A stretch of 64,000 bases of DNA, taken from the NCBI GenBank assembly GCA_046316495.1, contig JBKDAM010000038.1, positions 62,001 to 126,000 on the forward strand, written 5' to 3'. This DNA comes from M3007 sp046316495. GTDB lineage: Bacteria; Bacteroidota; Bacteroidia; Chitinophagales; Saprospiraceae. The stretch's first letter is position 1, and every line of letters starts with the position of its first letter. Below are positions 35,801-45,433 of the stretch, in pieces. A program made the translations under genes and the position numbers. Under the pieces are notes generated by a model. The model made no database searches and was not told the DNA's origin. It saw nothing but the letters and a program-made list of their open reading frames with translations.

Positions 35801-36721
35801 ATGTTTGTCCGCTACAAAAGCTGTACCGGCCATAGAGCCGCTATCTATGCCCTTGCAAAAAGCCATACCCCTAACCACTTTTTATCGGCAGGCGGAGATG
35901 GGTGGATAGTTGAATGGAACCTGGATAATCCCGAATTGGGAAAATTACTGGTTAATGTGGAGTCACAACTCTTTTCATTAACTACCTCCCCCCAAGACTG
36001 GCCAGAACAACTCATCATCGCAGGAAACATGACCGGTGGAATTCACTGGATCAATCCGGCAAACCCCAGCCTCAGTAAAAATATTCAGCACCATCAAAAA
36101 GGGGTGTACTGCCTGCTCTGGATACAAGATGAGCTGTTCAGTGCCGGAGGAGATGGAATATTGACCCGTTGGAACCCTTCCCGTAAATCCGCCCAAGAAA
36201 GCTATCAACTAAGCAATAAAGCACTCCGCTCTATCGCCTACTCAGCCGAACAAGACCTGCTCGCAGTAGGTAGCAGCGATGGAAACATCTACCTTGTCCA
36301 ACGCTCAGACCTAAAATTAATAAAAACTATTGCAGCACATGCTAACTCCGTTTTCACAGTGTCTTGGCTTAATCAAGAACAGTTACTGGCCTCCGGTGGT
36401 AGAGATGCTATGCTCAATATTCAAGATAAAGACGAACAGCCCCTGTTTAAACAACCCGCTCACTGGTACACCATTAATCACATTATCCAGCCGGCTAATA
36501 CCAATTGGATGGCGACCGCAAGTAGAGATAAAACGATCAAAATATGGTCATCGTCTAACTTCGAACTACTGAAGGTACTCGACACCATCCGCGATGGAGG
36601 CCATTCAAATTCGGTGAATCAGCTGCTTTGGATGAACGACCACTTAGTTTCCTGTAGCGATGACCGCACAATTATCCTTTGGCGGCCAACAACCGCTATC
36701 GAACCTTGTACCGATCTATAA
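35801..36721 (+). CDS. WD40 repeat protein (single seven-bladed propeller)
   Basis: 306 residues made almost wholly of seven WD40-type repeats with recognisable GH...WD-like ends, for example FLSAGGDGWIVEWNL, ELFSAGGDGILTRWNP, LLAVGSSDGNIYLVQ, LLASGGRDAMLNIQD, WMATASRDKTIKIWSS and LVSCSDDRTIILWRP. No signal peptide, so a cytoplasmic scaffold for protein interactions. Partners are unknown. The last 26 bp overlap the end of the convergent helicase gene. It is close behind the T9SS cargo gene, but a shared function is not evident. Confidence 0.92.
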   Translation: MFVRYKSCTGHRAAIYALAKSHTPNHFLSAGGDGWIVEWNLDNPELGKLLVNVESQLFSLTTSPQDWPEQLIIAGNMTGGIHWINPANPSLSKNIQHHQKGVYCLLWIQDELFSAGGDGILTRWNPSRKSAQESYQLSNKALRSIAYSAEQDLLAVGSSDGNIYLVQRSDLKLIKTIAAHANSVFTVSWLNQEQLLASGGRDAMLNIQDKDEQPLFKQPAHWYTINHIIQPANTNWMATASRDKTIKIWSSSNFELLKVLDTIRDGGHSNSVNQLLWMNDHLVSCSDDRTIILWRPTTAIEPCTDL

Positions 36722-39700
36722 AAAGACGATAACGCTCATCTTCCCGCAAAACCTCCTCCTTGCCTAAGACAACAAGATACTGCCTTGCTCGGGTCAGTGC
36801 GACATTTAACTTTCGATCAATACCATCCTCCGATAAATTGATCAAGGAACGCAACTGATACTTCGAATGAACACAGGAAGAAACAATAATAATGTCCCTG
36901 GCACCACCTTGATAGCGCTCAACGGTGTCAATTGTTACCTCCTCGGAAGCAATTCCTGCCTCTGCCAAACACTCCCTCAGCTGAGCTATTTGCGCACGCC
37001 ATGGCGTAATGATCCCAAGTGTACGCTGAGAATGCCATTCCCTACCCGCTGCCGCCCATATTGCCTTAAACTCTTTGACCAACTGAACAGCCATTTCTGC
37101 TTCTGCCCGATCCGTTTTTTGATTTGCCTGAAAAAAGGACCCAGAGTTGGTAGCAATAAACCGAACAGACGGGATACCCTCTGAAAGCGACTCAGGGTAC
37201 ATTGCACTCAAAAATCCATTATAAAAACACTCATTGGGAAATGCCATTATTTCTGCGTTCATCCGTCCTTGCACGGACAACCGCCCAAAGTGTTGATCTA
37301 ACCCGGCCCCTTCACAAAGTCGATACACCCGTTCAAAATACGACGCCCTCAAATCAAACAACCCACTTGCATTAAGATCCGGATCTTCCACCTTGGCAAG
37401 ATCAGCCCCCTGCGCTGTAACAGCCGGTAGCTGACGATGATCCCCCACCAAAATATATTGATCAAAACGCTTGAGCAACCCTATCAGCTGAGGCTCCAGT
37501 ATCTGACTAGCCTCATCTACTAATACACGCTGAAAACGCTTCACCTTCAACAAATCAACATTCTGAGAAAAAGAAGCAACCGTGCTCACAAAAATACGGT
37601 GCCGACCTAGTATAGCAACCAACTCACTCCTCTTACCTGCATCCTTAATTTTATGCTGAAGTAGCTGCTCAGAAAAATGAACAGAGGTTGCATGCTTTGA
37701 GCCTATTCGAATGTAATGATCCCTAACAGAGCCACCAATAGCGTCCAAAGCCTCACAAATCTCATCCACTGCCCTATTGGTAAACGCCAGTAACAACAAA
37801 TTGTCCTCCGTATTTTCTAGCACCCCACGAGCAAATTCACGAATCATCACACTCGTCTTCCCCGTGCCAGGTGGCCCCCAAAGTAAAAAATATCCCGGAG
37901 CATTCAACATCTTCCCCAACAACTGCTGCTGCTCCGCCGTCAAGCCAGGACGCTGATCTACCTTAATGGTGCCCAAAGATAACTTGCAAATTGGAGCTAC
38001 ATCCGGATGCTCAAACAAACTCCTGTACATAGCTGCAAACCCAATCTCCATTAAATCTGGCTCTAACACCCACAACATTTCCCCTGCAAAAGGCTCAAGG
38101 TTAAATTGTCGATAACGCAACTGCACCCGAACGTGCCTGCTAGTAAGCTGGGTGATCGTACACTTAATGACCTGATGCTGTTTTAAATGGTCCTCCCCCA
38201 CCTCTATTGGATGCAATATGGCAATATCCCCTACCCGAAAATTGGATAAAACCTCCGTTTCCCTCGTTCGCTCAAATAGTAAATAGGGGTCGGAACGATC
38301 TGCGCAATTTTCTATTATTTTTAAATTACTTAAAATAGAGAACGAAGCCCTTTTCTCAGCATACCCACTCCGCCATAAAGCAGCATGCCCACCTGAAGAG
38401 TCTTCACCGTGTTCTCCTACTTTCGCCAACCATTGCTCCCTTGCAATAAACCCAACAAAAGAGTGGAAATACTTTCTCTGTGCCTTGCTAAGAGAAGAAT
38501 AGCGATCCTCAAACTGCTTCACGTCGCGCTCCATAAATCCCTGTCCCTTGTAAAGATCTGACCGAAGTTTACCGAACAAAGGAACCTCCTCCTGCCCAGG
38601 AACAATTTTAGACAATAACCGCTCAATCGCAACCAGCTGATTTCGAACCTGTAACGCCTCCATCTGCTCCTCTAAGACGGTCGGTGCAAAACACAGCGGC
38701 CGTTCAATGTTCCCTGAATATAGTATGTACTTCGCTGGATCAGTCTCCCGCCCAAAAACAGAGCGAACCAATAAATCATATAAGAGTGTCTGAGTAAAAT
38801 GAGGCCGCGATATACCATACGTATTAGGCCGCCACACCTTTCCACTCTTCAACTCCACAATAACAGACCGCTCCTTCGTGTGGTAAAAAAGATCAAGCCG
38901 CCCCTGAATACCATACTCAGGACTGTAAAACGATGGCTCCAATACGCAATGCGCCGGATCAATTCCCTCCTTTATAAATCCTCCATTGGCCATGCGCTGC
39001 AATGTCATAAAATGTACTTGCGCCTTTTGAGCCACCTCCCGAACCTCTAAATCAGTCATTGGCGCATACACCAGCGGACTCATCAAAAAGGTCTCTTTAA
39101 ATAATTCTAAAAACTGGGAATCCGGTTCATTTAATAGCCGATCCAAAAAATAATTCGCCACATTTCCAACGTGAATCGCAGGACTCACCTCCGATGGTAA
39201 AAATTTCTTGAGCAGGTAACTCAAAGGATCTGTACCCGTATCCTTGAAACAATCGGCAATCGCAGAAACATCCACCAAATAGTCAGGCTCCACAACAAAC
39301 GCCCTCGGCCTATAATTCCCATCCTCATCCATCTCCACATCAATTAAATGAAGCATTACGGGAAAACCAAACACCCGACGCAACGCCTCTATTGTAGGCC
39401 TAAAGTTCTCATTCCTGGAGGGCAAATCATACAAAACCATTCTCTCCTCCGCTGGCGCATCCTCTTCAATAACAACCAACCGATGATGCGCTGGTTCATC
39501 ACGCAATGCCAATACCCTTACAACCGATTGGGTCATGGCCCCCTCCTCAATCCTAAATACAAAAGCATCCTCCTCCGGAAAACAAACCTTTATTGCCTCC
39601 GGTATCGGCTCCCCATATAACAGCTGAATTAAACTGGAAACCGCCTTCACACCCAACTCAACAACACCCTCCTGGTAAGGCCTCCCCTGCCGCATACGTG

Positions 39701-39938
39701 TCGCCATCCTCCTAAATAAATGCAATAATTCCAAAGAAGCCTTGTCAAACTGTCGCTTGTGACCAACATAACTCAATCGGGCAAACAGTGTACTGAATAC
39801 TAACTGCTCTTCCTTAGTAGATTCAATCAAAAGGCGCTCCATCAATGCCAATAACGCCAAAACACGCTCCCGACTGACCCCCTCATCACTCTTCACGATC
39901 TTTAAAATTTCCTTGTACAGGCCTGTTGCTACTTGCAT
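36696..39938 (-). CDS. RecB-type nuclease fused to SF1B (Dna2/UPF1-like) helicase
   Basis: 1080 residues. The N-terminal ~300 residues are of uncertain fold. Next comes a RecB-family nuclease core: D349 in IQGRLDLF, E362-x-K364 in VIVELKSGK, then the FTQTLLYDLL motif. The C-terminal ~450 residues form an SF1B helicase: Walker A GPPGTGKT (K694), VDEASQILEP, GDHRQLPAV, DTVERYQGGARDIIIVSS and LNVALTRARQYLVVLG. The order nuclease-then-helicase is that of Dna2. I see no clear four-Cys Fe-S cluster around the nuclease. Likely roles are DNA end or flap processing in repair; a defence role is possible but nothing nearby supports it. A TACCTTTG site at 40008-40015 fits as promoter. Confidence 0.88.
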   Translation of the reverse strand: MQVATGLYKEILKIVKSDEGVSRERVLALLALMERLLIESTKEEQLVFSTLFARLSYVGHKRQFDKASLELLHLFRRMATRMRQGRPYQEGVVELGVKAVSSLIQLLYGEPIPEAIKVCFPEEDAFVFRIEEGAMTQSVVRVLALRDEPAHHRLVVIEEDAPAEERMVLYDLPSRNENFRPTIEALRRVFGFPVMLHLIDVEMDEDGNYRPRAFVVEPDYLVDVSAIADCFKDTGTDPLSYLLKKFLPSEVSPAIHVGNVANYFLDRLLNEPDSQFLELFKETFLMSPLVYAPMTDLEVREVAQKAQVHFMTLQRMANGGFIKEGIDPAHCVLEPSFYSPEYGIQGRLDLFYHTKERSVIVELKSGKVWRPNTYGISRPHFTQTLLYDLLVRSVFGRETDPAKYILYSGNIERPLCFAPTVLEEQMEALQVRNQLVAIERLLSKIVPGQEEVPLFGKLRSDLYKGQGFMERDVKQFEDRYSSLSKAQRKYFHSFVGFIAREQWLAKVGEHGEDSSGGHAALWRSGYAEKRASFSILSNLKIIENCADRSDPYLLFERTRETEVLSNFRVGDIAILHPIEVGEDHLKQHQVIKCTITQLTSRHVRVQLRYRQFNLEPFAGEMLWVLEPDLMEIGFAAMYRSLFEHPDVAPICKLSLGTIKVDQRPGLTAEQQQLLGKMLNAPGYFLLWGPPGTGKTSVMIREFARGVLENTEDNLLLLAFTNRAVDEICEALDAIGGSVRDHYIRIGSKHATSVHFSEQLLQHKIKDAGKRSELVAILGRHRIFVSTVASFSQNVDLLKVKRFQRVLVDEASQILEPQLIGLLKRFDQYILVGDHRQLPAVTAQGADLAKVEDPDLNASGLFDLRASYFERVYRLCEGAGLDQHFGRLSVQGRMNAEIMAFPNECFYNGFLSAMYPESLSEGIPSVRFIATNSGSFFQANQKTDRAEAEMAVQLVKEFKAIWAAAGREWHSQRTLGIITPWRAQIAQLRECLAEAGIASEEVTIDTVERYQGGARDIIIVSSCVHSKYQLRSLINLSEDGIDRKLNVALTRARQYLVVLGKEEVLREDERYRLFIDRYKVR

Positions 39939-40007
39939 AACTTAGTTGGCTTTAACGATCAAAAACACGGTTCGTAAACAAAAAATACGGCAGAATAATT
40001 CCATGCA

Positions 40008-40015
40008 CAAAGGTA
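40008..40015 (-). promoter_or_regulatory. -7 element (TACCTTTG) for the nuclease-helicase gene
   Basis: Minus-strand TACCTTTG about 70 bp upstream of the ATG at 39938; no clear -33. Confidence 0.45.
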
Positions 40016-40151
40016 GCGGAGAATAAAGAAACGGCCTGCACTAATAATTTTCATCTAGGTTTACAAACCTAATGAGTGAACAAAACCCAAGAATGTCCAT
40101 ATTATGACAATATCAACAGCTTGCTGCCCTTCCACCAGCAAGCCAACCGCT

Positions 40152-40159
40152 TATCTTTG
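40152..40159 (+). promoter_or_regulatory. -7 element (TATCTTTG) abutting the nadD start
   Basis: TATCTTTG ends 4 bp before the nadD ATG (40164). If used, the transcript would start at or next to the initiation codon, i.e. a leaderless mRNA. Confidence 0.45.
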
Positions 40160-40163
40160 CAAG

Positions 40164-40739
40164 ATGAAAATAGGTCTTTTTTTTGGCTCTTTTAACCCCG
40201 TTCACACAGGACACCTCATTATTGCTAACTTCTTAGCAACCCAAACCGACTTGGATAAAGTTTGGATGGTTGTCAGCCCCCACAATCCTCTAAAACCAAG
40301 AAAAGGCTTGGCAAACGACTTTGATAGACTACACTTGGTTAGACTCGGAATAGGGGATAATCCTAAAATTGAAGCGTCCAATATAGAATTCAACCTCCCC
40401 AAACCCTCCTATACCGTCGACACTTTGGCCTACCTGAAGGAGAAATATCCTCATTATTCTTTCTCCTTGATCATGGGAGGTGATAATCTGGCAACACTCC
40501 ACCTTTGGAAAAACTACCAATACCTGCTGGAAAATTATGATATATATGTCTATCGAAGGCCCAACTACGACTTGGGAGAGCTCGCTCAGCATCCTCGAGT
40601 ACACTTGTGTGATGCGCCAATGTTAGACCTTTCCGCCACCTATATTAGGCAATGCATTAAAAACGGTCTTTCAGTACGTTACTTAGTCCCAGATTCCGTC
40701 TGGGAATACCTGGAAAATAATTTCATTTACCGCACATGA
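40164..40739 (+). CDS. nadD: Nicotinate-nucleotide adenylyltransferase
   Basis: 191 residues from ATG 40164, the start that places the nucleotidyltransferase motif at the N-terminus (MKIGLFFGSFNPVHTGHL, with H14-T-G-H17). The C-terminal motif is DLSATYIRQCIKNG (usual ISSTxIR), and MGGDNLATLHLWKNY is also typical of NadD. It adenylates nicotinate mononucleotide to deamido-NAD in the cytoplasm. Upstream in-frame codons back to 40104 have no ATG and lie before the promoter-like site. The P-type ATPase gene begins 4 bp after the stop, an unusual but clear operon partner. Confidence 0.95.
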   Translation: MKIGLFFGSFNPVHTGHLIIANFLATQTDLDKVWMVVSPHNPLKPRKGLANDFDRLHLVRLGIGDNPKIEASNIEFNLPKPSYTVDTLAYLKEKYPHYSFSLIMGGDNLATLHLWKNYQYLLENYDIYVYRRPNYDLGELAQHPRVHLCDAPMLDLSATYIRQCIKNGLSVRYLVPDSVWEYLENNFIYRT

Positions 40740-40743
40740 TTCT

Positions 40744-43326
40744 ATGAACACCCTCTGGCATACCCTCGATATTCACCTAGCCTTGTCTAAATGCAACTCC
40801 TCACAACTAGGCCTCTCCTCCGAAACAGCAAGAGAGCGCATCTCTTCCTACGGGCTTAATGAGCTAATCGAACAGAAAAAAAAACCGGCCTGGCTTCTGT
40901 TTCTTGGCCAGTTTAAAGATGTCATGATCTTGGTACTCATGGCTGCAGCAGTGATTTCTGGAATGGCTGGAGAGCTCGCAGACACTGCCATTATTTTGGT
41001 AATCGTACTGCTAAATGCAATCGTCGGGTTCATCCAGGAATATCGAGCTGAAAAAGCGCTTGAAGCCTTAAAAAAAATGGCTGCACTCCAAGCTACCGTA
41101 ATCAGAGACCAGCAACCCCTAAAACTAAATGCCGCTCAACTTGTCCCAGGAGATATTATTGTCTTGGAAGCTGGAAATGCCGTACCTGCTGATATACGAA
41201 TCATTGAAGCCCATAGCCTTCGAATGGACGAGTCCGCCTTAACAGGTGAATCCGCTCCAGTCGATAAAGTGACTAATGCAATCCCAGACACTGAACTAGC
41301 CCTCGCAGACCGCATTAATATGGCCTACAAAGGAACCACCGTGGTAAATGGACGGGCAAAAGGACTCGTTGTGCACACGGGAATGAATACTGAAATGGGA
41401 AAAATTGCTCAACTTCTCCTTCAAGAAGAACGAGCCACCCCTTTGCAACAAAGAATGGCCGATTTTGGGAAAAAACTGTCCTGGATTATCCTTCTAATTT
41501 GTATCCTATTATTTGGGGTAGGGCTACTACGTGGCGAAAACCCAATGGACATGCTCCTTCTCTCCATTAGCTTGGCCGTCGCAGCTATTCCAGAAGCACT
41601 GCCAGCCCTCATTACCGTCGCCCTGGCTCTTGGTGCAAAAAGACTAGTCCGAAAAAATGCCCTAATTCGAAAACTACCAGCAGTCGAAACACTCGGTTCC
41701 GTTACTTATATATGCTCCGATAAAACCGGAACACTCACAGTGAACCAAATGACCGTCGTTGATACCCATGAATGGACAACAAACAACCACCCCGTCTCAC
41801 AACAATCACTACTCCTCACCTCCCTCGCCCTTAACCATGATGTCCACTTCGATCACACCCAACAGCCCGTCGGAGACCCAACAGAAATTGCACTGGTCTC
41901 CTATTCCCGTCAACAGCTAGGAAAAACAAATACCGATCAATTAACCAATCAACTACCACGTGTAGCTGAACTCCCGTTTGATGCAGACCGCAAATGCATG
42001 ACAACCGTTCACTTTGACGGAAAAAAATACTGGATTGTCTGTAAAGGGGCCGCCGAATCTATAGCGGAAAGACTGAATACATCAGAAAACAAAACCGAGC
42101 TCCTCGAAATGGCAAATCAATGGGCCTCCCGAGGACTTCGCGTACTCGCATTCGCATACAAAGTCACCGATCAGCTACCACAGCCATTTACCTTTGATTC
42201 CGTAGAGCAAAACCTATCCTTGGCTGGCCTTGTCGGTATGATTGACCCTCCTAGAGCTGAAGTCGCTGCCGCAATTCATGACTGCCGAACAGCTGGCATA
42301 AAACCAGTGATGATCACAGGAGATCATCCCGCCACAGCAGCGGCAATTGCACGTCAAATTGGCATTTTGGACAAAGATGAGCTAGTGGTAACCGGAGCTG
42401 AACTGACCCAGCTTTCGGATCAACAGCTAGATCAAAAAGTGGAATTTATCAGTGTATATGCTCGTGTATCCCCAGAACAAAAACTCCGGATTGTTAAAGC
42501 GCTACAAAATCGACAACACTTCGTTGCAATGACCGGTGACGGAGTGAACGATGCACCCTCCCTTAAATCAGCAGATATCGGTGTCGCAATGGGAATAACC
42601 GGAACGGACGTAAGCAAAGAGGCAGCGCACATGATTCTACTGGATGACCATTTTGCTACCATCGTCAAAGCCGTTAAAGAGGGCCGACGAATTTATGCTA
42701 ATATTCGTAAGTTCGTAAAATACATCATGACCTGCAATGGCGCCGAAATCTGGACCATTTTCCTAGCACCACTACTCGGATTACCCATTCCGCTCCTACC
42801 CATTCACATTCTCTGGATAAACCTTGTGACAGATGGCCTCCCCGGGCTAGCCCTGGCTTCCGAAAAAGCAGAACGCGATGTAATGAAACGCCCACCTCGA
42901 AAAATGAATGAAAGCCTATTTGCAGAAGGAGTAGGCTATCACATTGCCTGGATGGGACTCCTAATGGCCGCCGTCACCCTTGGAATGCAAGCCTGGGCGT
43001 TACACCACTCCTCTCACTGGCAAACAATGGTATTTACAGTGCTTTCTTTAGCACAACTTGGACATGTGCTCAGTATTAGAAGTGACCGGGAATTCCTCTA
43101 TAAACAAGGCGTTTTCTCCAACCCGATGCTGATTGGTGCAGTAATCCTCACCTTCTTCCTGCAGTTAATCGTAATCTACCTTCCAGCTGCCAATTCCATT
43201 TTTAAAACCCAACCTCTCAGCTTGAATGAATTAATCATTTGTATTGGTACAGCGGCAATCGTATTCCATGCCGTAGAGCTTGAAAAATGGATTCGATTAA
43301 AACGAAACCGCCAATCGTCTAATTGA
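40744..43326 (+). CDS. Cation-translocating P-type ATPase, Ca2+ (SERCA/PMCA) type
   Basis: 860 residues. The phosphorylated Asp is D326 in CSDKTGTLT. The actuator motif is LTGESAPVD. The hinge motifs are MITGDHPATAAAIA and MTGDGVNDAPSLKSADIG. Helix M4 has PEALP (IPEALPALITVALALG), and M6 carries WINLVTDGLPGLAL, both pointing to a P2A calcium-type pump rather than a heavy-metal pump. Ten membrane helices are expected and the length is normal. No N-terminal metal-binding domain. It exports Ca2+ (possibly Mn2+) across the inner membrane. Co-transcribed with nadD. Confidence 0.94.
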   Translation: MNTLWHTLDIHLALSKCNSSQLGLSSETARERISSYGLNELIEQKKKPAWLLFLGQFKDVMILVLMAAAVISGMAGELADTAIILVIVLLNAIVGFIQEYRAEKALEALKKMAALQATVIRDQQPLKLNAAQLVPGDIIVLEAGNAVPADIRIIEAHSLRMDESALTGESAPVDKVTNAIPDTELALADRINMAYKGTTVVNGRAKGLVVHTGMNTEMGKIAQLLLQEERATPLQQRMADFGKKLSWIILLICILLFGVGLLRGENPMDMLLLSISLAVAAIPEALPALITVALALGAKRLVRKNALIRKLPAVETLGSVTYICSDKTGTLTVNQMTVVDTHEWTTNNHPVSQQSLLLTSLALNHDVHFDHTQQPVGDPTEIALVSYSRQQLGKTNTDQLTNQLPRVAELPFDADRKCMTTVHFDGKKYWIVCKGAAESIAERLNTSENKTELLEMANQWASRGLRVLAFAYKVTDQLPQPFTFDSVEQNLSLAGLVGMIDPPRAEVAAAIHDCRTAGIKPVMITGDHPATAAAIARQIGILDKDELVVTGAELTQLSDQQLDQKVEFISVYARVSPEQKLRIVKALQNRQHFVAMTGDGVNDAPSLKSADIGVAMGITGTDVSKEAAHMILLDDHFATIVKAVKEGRRIYANIRKFVKYIMTCNGAEIWTIFLAPLLGLPIPLLPIHILWINLVTDGLPGLALASEKAERDVMKRPPRKMNESLFAEGVGYHIAWMGLLMAAVTLGMQAWALHHSSHWQTMVFTVLSLAQLGHVLSIRSDREFLYKQGVFSNPMLIGAVILTFFLQLIVIYLPAANSIFKTQPLSLNELIICIGTAAIVFHAVELEKWIRLKRNRQSSN

Positions 43327-43393
43327 CCTCTCCCATACCCAGCTTCCAAACAATCTTCCTACCTTCCCTTTTATTTCTTTGTTTACACTGATG

Positions 43394-43401
43394 TACCTTT
43401 G
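43394..43401 (+). promoter_or_regulatory. -7 element (TACCTTTG) for the E1 gene
   Basis: A consensus TACCTTTG 26 nt before the ATG at 43428. A TTTG at 43378-43381 is too close (12 bp) to serve as a standard -33. Confidence 0.5.
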
Positions 43402-43427
43402 AGCCGCTCTAACTAGAAAATAGATTC

Positions 43428-45428
43428 ATGACCAACATTACAGCAAAAACAAAATTGAAATATTCCTCCAAAGGATTTGATAATCAAACCTTGCTACACC
43501 TCTATGAACAACTAGCAAAACCTAGGCTTATTGAGGAAAAAATGCTGAACCTCCTTCGCCAAGGCCGAATATCAAAGTGGTTTAGCGGTATCGGTCAAGA
43601 AGCAATCGCCGTTGGGGCAACCTGCGCCCTTCAACCCGATGAGCTTATTTTTACAATGCACCGTAACCTAGGGGTCTTCACCGCAAGAGATATGCCCCTA
43701 GACCGACTCTTCTGTCAGTGGCAAGGTAAACGAAGAGGGTACACCAAGGCCAGAGACCGCTCTTTTCACTTCGGTGCACTGGAACATGGCATCGTTGGAA
43801 TGATCTCCCACCTCGGCCCTCAGCTGTCCCTCGCAGCAGGAACAGCACTGGCCCATAAACTCAAGAAGGAAGGAAAGGTCTCACTTGCATTTACCGGGGA
43901 AGGCGCTACCTCACAAGGAGAATTCCATGAGGCTCTCAACGTAGCTTCTGTTTGGAAACTACCCGTCATATTCGTAATAGAAAATAATGGTTACGGCTTA
44001 TCAACCCTGCCTTCCGAACAATACGCTTGCCAAGACCTGGTCGATCGCGCTGTAGGTTATGGTATGCGGTCCGCAAAAATTGACGGAAATAATATCCTGG
44101 AAGTCTATCAAACTATTCAAAAAATAGCAACTGAACTTCGACAAAATCCCGAACCTTTCCTCCTCGAATGCGTCACTTTCCGAATGCGTGGACACGAAGA
44201 GGCAAGCGGTACCAAATACGTTCCCAAAGAGATGATGGACGCATGGGCACTCAGAGACCCAATCTCCAACTTCGAATCTTGGCTAAAAAAAGAAGGTATT
44301 CTAGACGACCAACATATTGACTCCATCCACAAAAAATATAAAAAAGCAATTGCAGATGCCGTGGAGATCATGTTCAATGAACCTGAACCTATCCCCGATA
44401 CATCAGAAGAACTAAATGATGTCTACGCCCCCCATCACCCCAAACCAATTGACCCCTCCGGCCCAACGCGAGAACTACGATTTATCGATGCGCTCTCTGA
44501 AGGCCTAAAAGAGGCGATGATCAAACACCCTAACCTTGTCTTAATGGGCCAAGACATAGCAGAATATGGCGGTGTTTTTAAAATAACACAAGGCTTTGTC
44601 GACTCCTTTGGTAAAGAACGTGTGCGAAATACCCCGCTCTGCGAAAGTGCCATCGTCGGTATTAGCCTGGGATTATCCCTCAAGGGCATGAAAGCAATGG
44701 TCGAAATGCAATTCGCCGATTTCGTAACCTGTGGATTCAACCAAATTGTCAACAACCTCGCTAAACTCCACTGGAGATGGGGCCAGTGCGCAGATGTAGT
44801 CGTTCGGATGCCAACCGGCGGCGGAACCGGAGCCGGACCCTTTCACTCCCAATCCAATGAAGCATGGTTTACCCATACACCCGGCCTTAAAGTAGTATTC
44901 CCTTCTACCCCCTACGACGCAAAAGGACTACTCCTGGCGGCCTTTGATGATCCAAACCCCGTGATGTTCTTCGAACACAAAGGACTCTACCGCTCCGAAA
45001 GCGGCCCAGTCCCAGAAGGCTATTATACAGTCGAAATCGGAAAAGCCAGACAGGTGCGAACAGGATCGCAGCTCAGCATCCTTACCTACGGACTAGGCGT
45101 AAGATGGGCAGAAAAAGCCGTAGATGAACTCGGTATCAGCGCCGATATCATCGACCTCCGATCGCTCGTTCCCCTCGACTATGAGTCAATAACGGCCTCC
45201 GTTAAACGAACCAATAAAGTGCTGATCCTGCACGAAGACACACTCTTCGGCGGAATAGGAGGAGAAATCGCCGCTTGGATTAGTGAACACCTGTTCGAAT
45301 TCCTGGATGCCCCCGTTCTAAGAGCAGCAAGTCTGGACACCCCAGTTCCCTTCGCGATTCCACTCGAACAAAATTTCTTCCCAATCGAACAACTTAAAAC
45401 GCAGTTGAATAAACTACTCAACTACTAG
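43428..45428 (+). CDS. 2-oxoacid dehydrogenase E1, fused alpha and beta subunits (branched-chain type)
   Basis: 666 residues. Residues 1-~320 are E1-alpha with the thiamine diphosphate motif starting near G157 (GEGATSQGEFHEALNVAS and ending VIENNGYG) and the phosphorylation-loop-like FRMRGHEEASGTKY. Residues ~345-666 are E1-beta (LMGQDIAEYGGVFKITQG, PLCESAIVGISLG, MPTGGGTGAGPFHSQSNE, DLRSLVPLDYESI). The fused form is widespread in Bacteroidota. It decarboxylates a 2-oxoacid and passes the acyl group to E2. The context, directly before a methylmalonyl-CoA mutase subunit gene (overlap or 5 bp), favours branched-chain 2-oxoacids, whose breakdown gives propionyl-CoA; this is inference. No E2 or E3 gene is here. 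Confidence 0.93.
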   Translation: MTNITAKTKLKYSSKGFDNQTLLHLYEQLAKPRLIEEKMLNLLRQGRISKWFSGIGQEAIAVGATCALQPDELIFTMHRNLGVFTARDMPLDRLFCQWQGKRRGYTKARDRSFHFGALEHGIVGMISHLGPQLSLAAGTALAHKLKKEGKVSLAFTGEGATSQGEFHEALNVASVWKLPVIFVIENNGYGLSTLPSEQYACQDLVDRAVGYGMRSAKIDGNNILEVYQTIQKIATELRQNPEPFLLECVTFRMRGHEEASGTKYVPKEMMDAWALRDPISNFESWLKKEGILDDQHIDSIHKKYKKAIADAVEIMFNEPEPIPDTSEELNDVYAPHHPKPIDPSGPTRELRFIDALSEGLKEAMIKHPNLVLMGQDIAEYGGVFKITQGFVDSFGKERVRNTPLCESAIVGISLGLSLKGMKAMVEMQFADFVTCGFNQIVNNLAKLHWRWGQCADVVVRMPTGGGTGAGPFHSQSNEAWFTHTPGLKVVFPSTPYDAKGLLLAAFDDPNPVMFFEHKGLYRSESGPVPEGYYTVEIGKARQVRTGSQLSILTYGLGVRWAEKAVDELGISADIIDLRSLVPLDYESITASVKRTNKVLILHEDTLFGGIGGEIAAWISEHLFEFLDAPVLRAASLDTPVPFAIPLEQNFFPIEQLKTQLNKLLNY

Positions 45429-45433
45429 TGACC

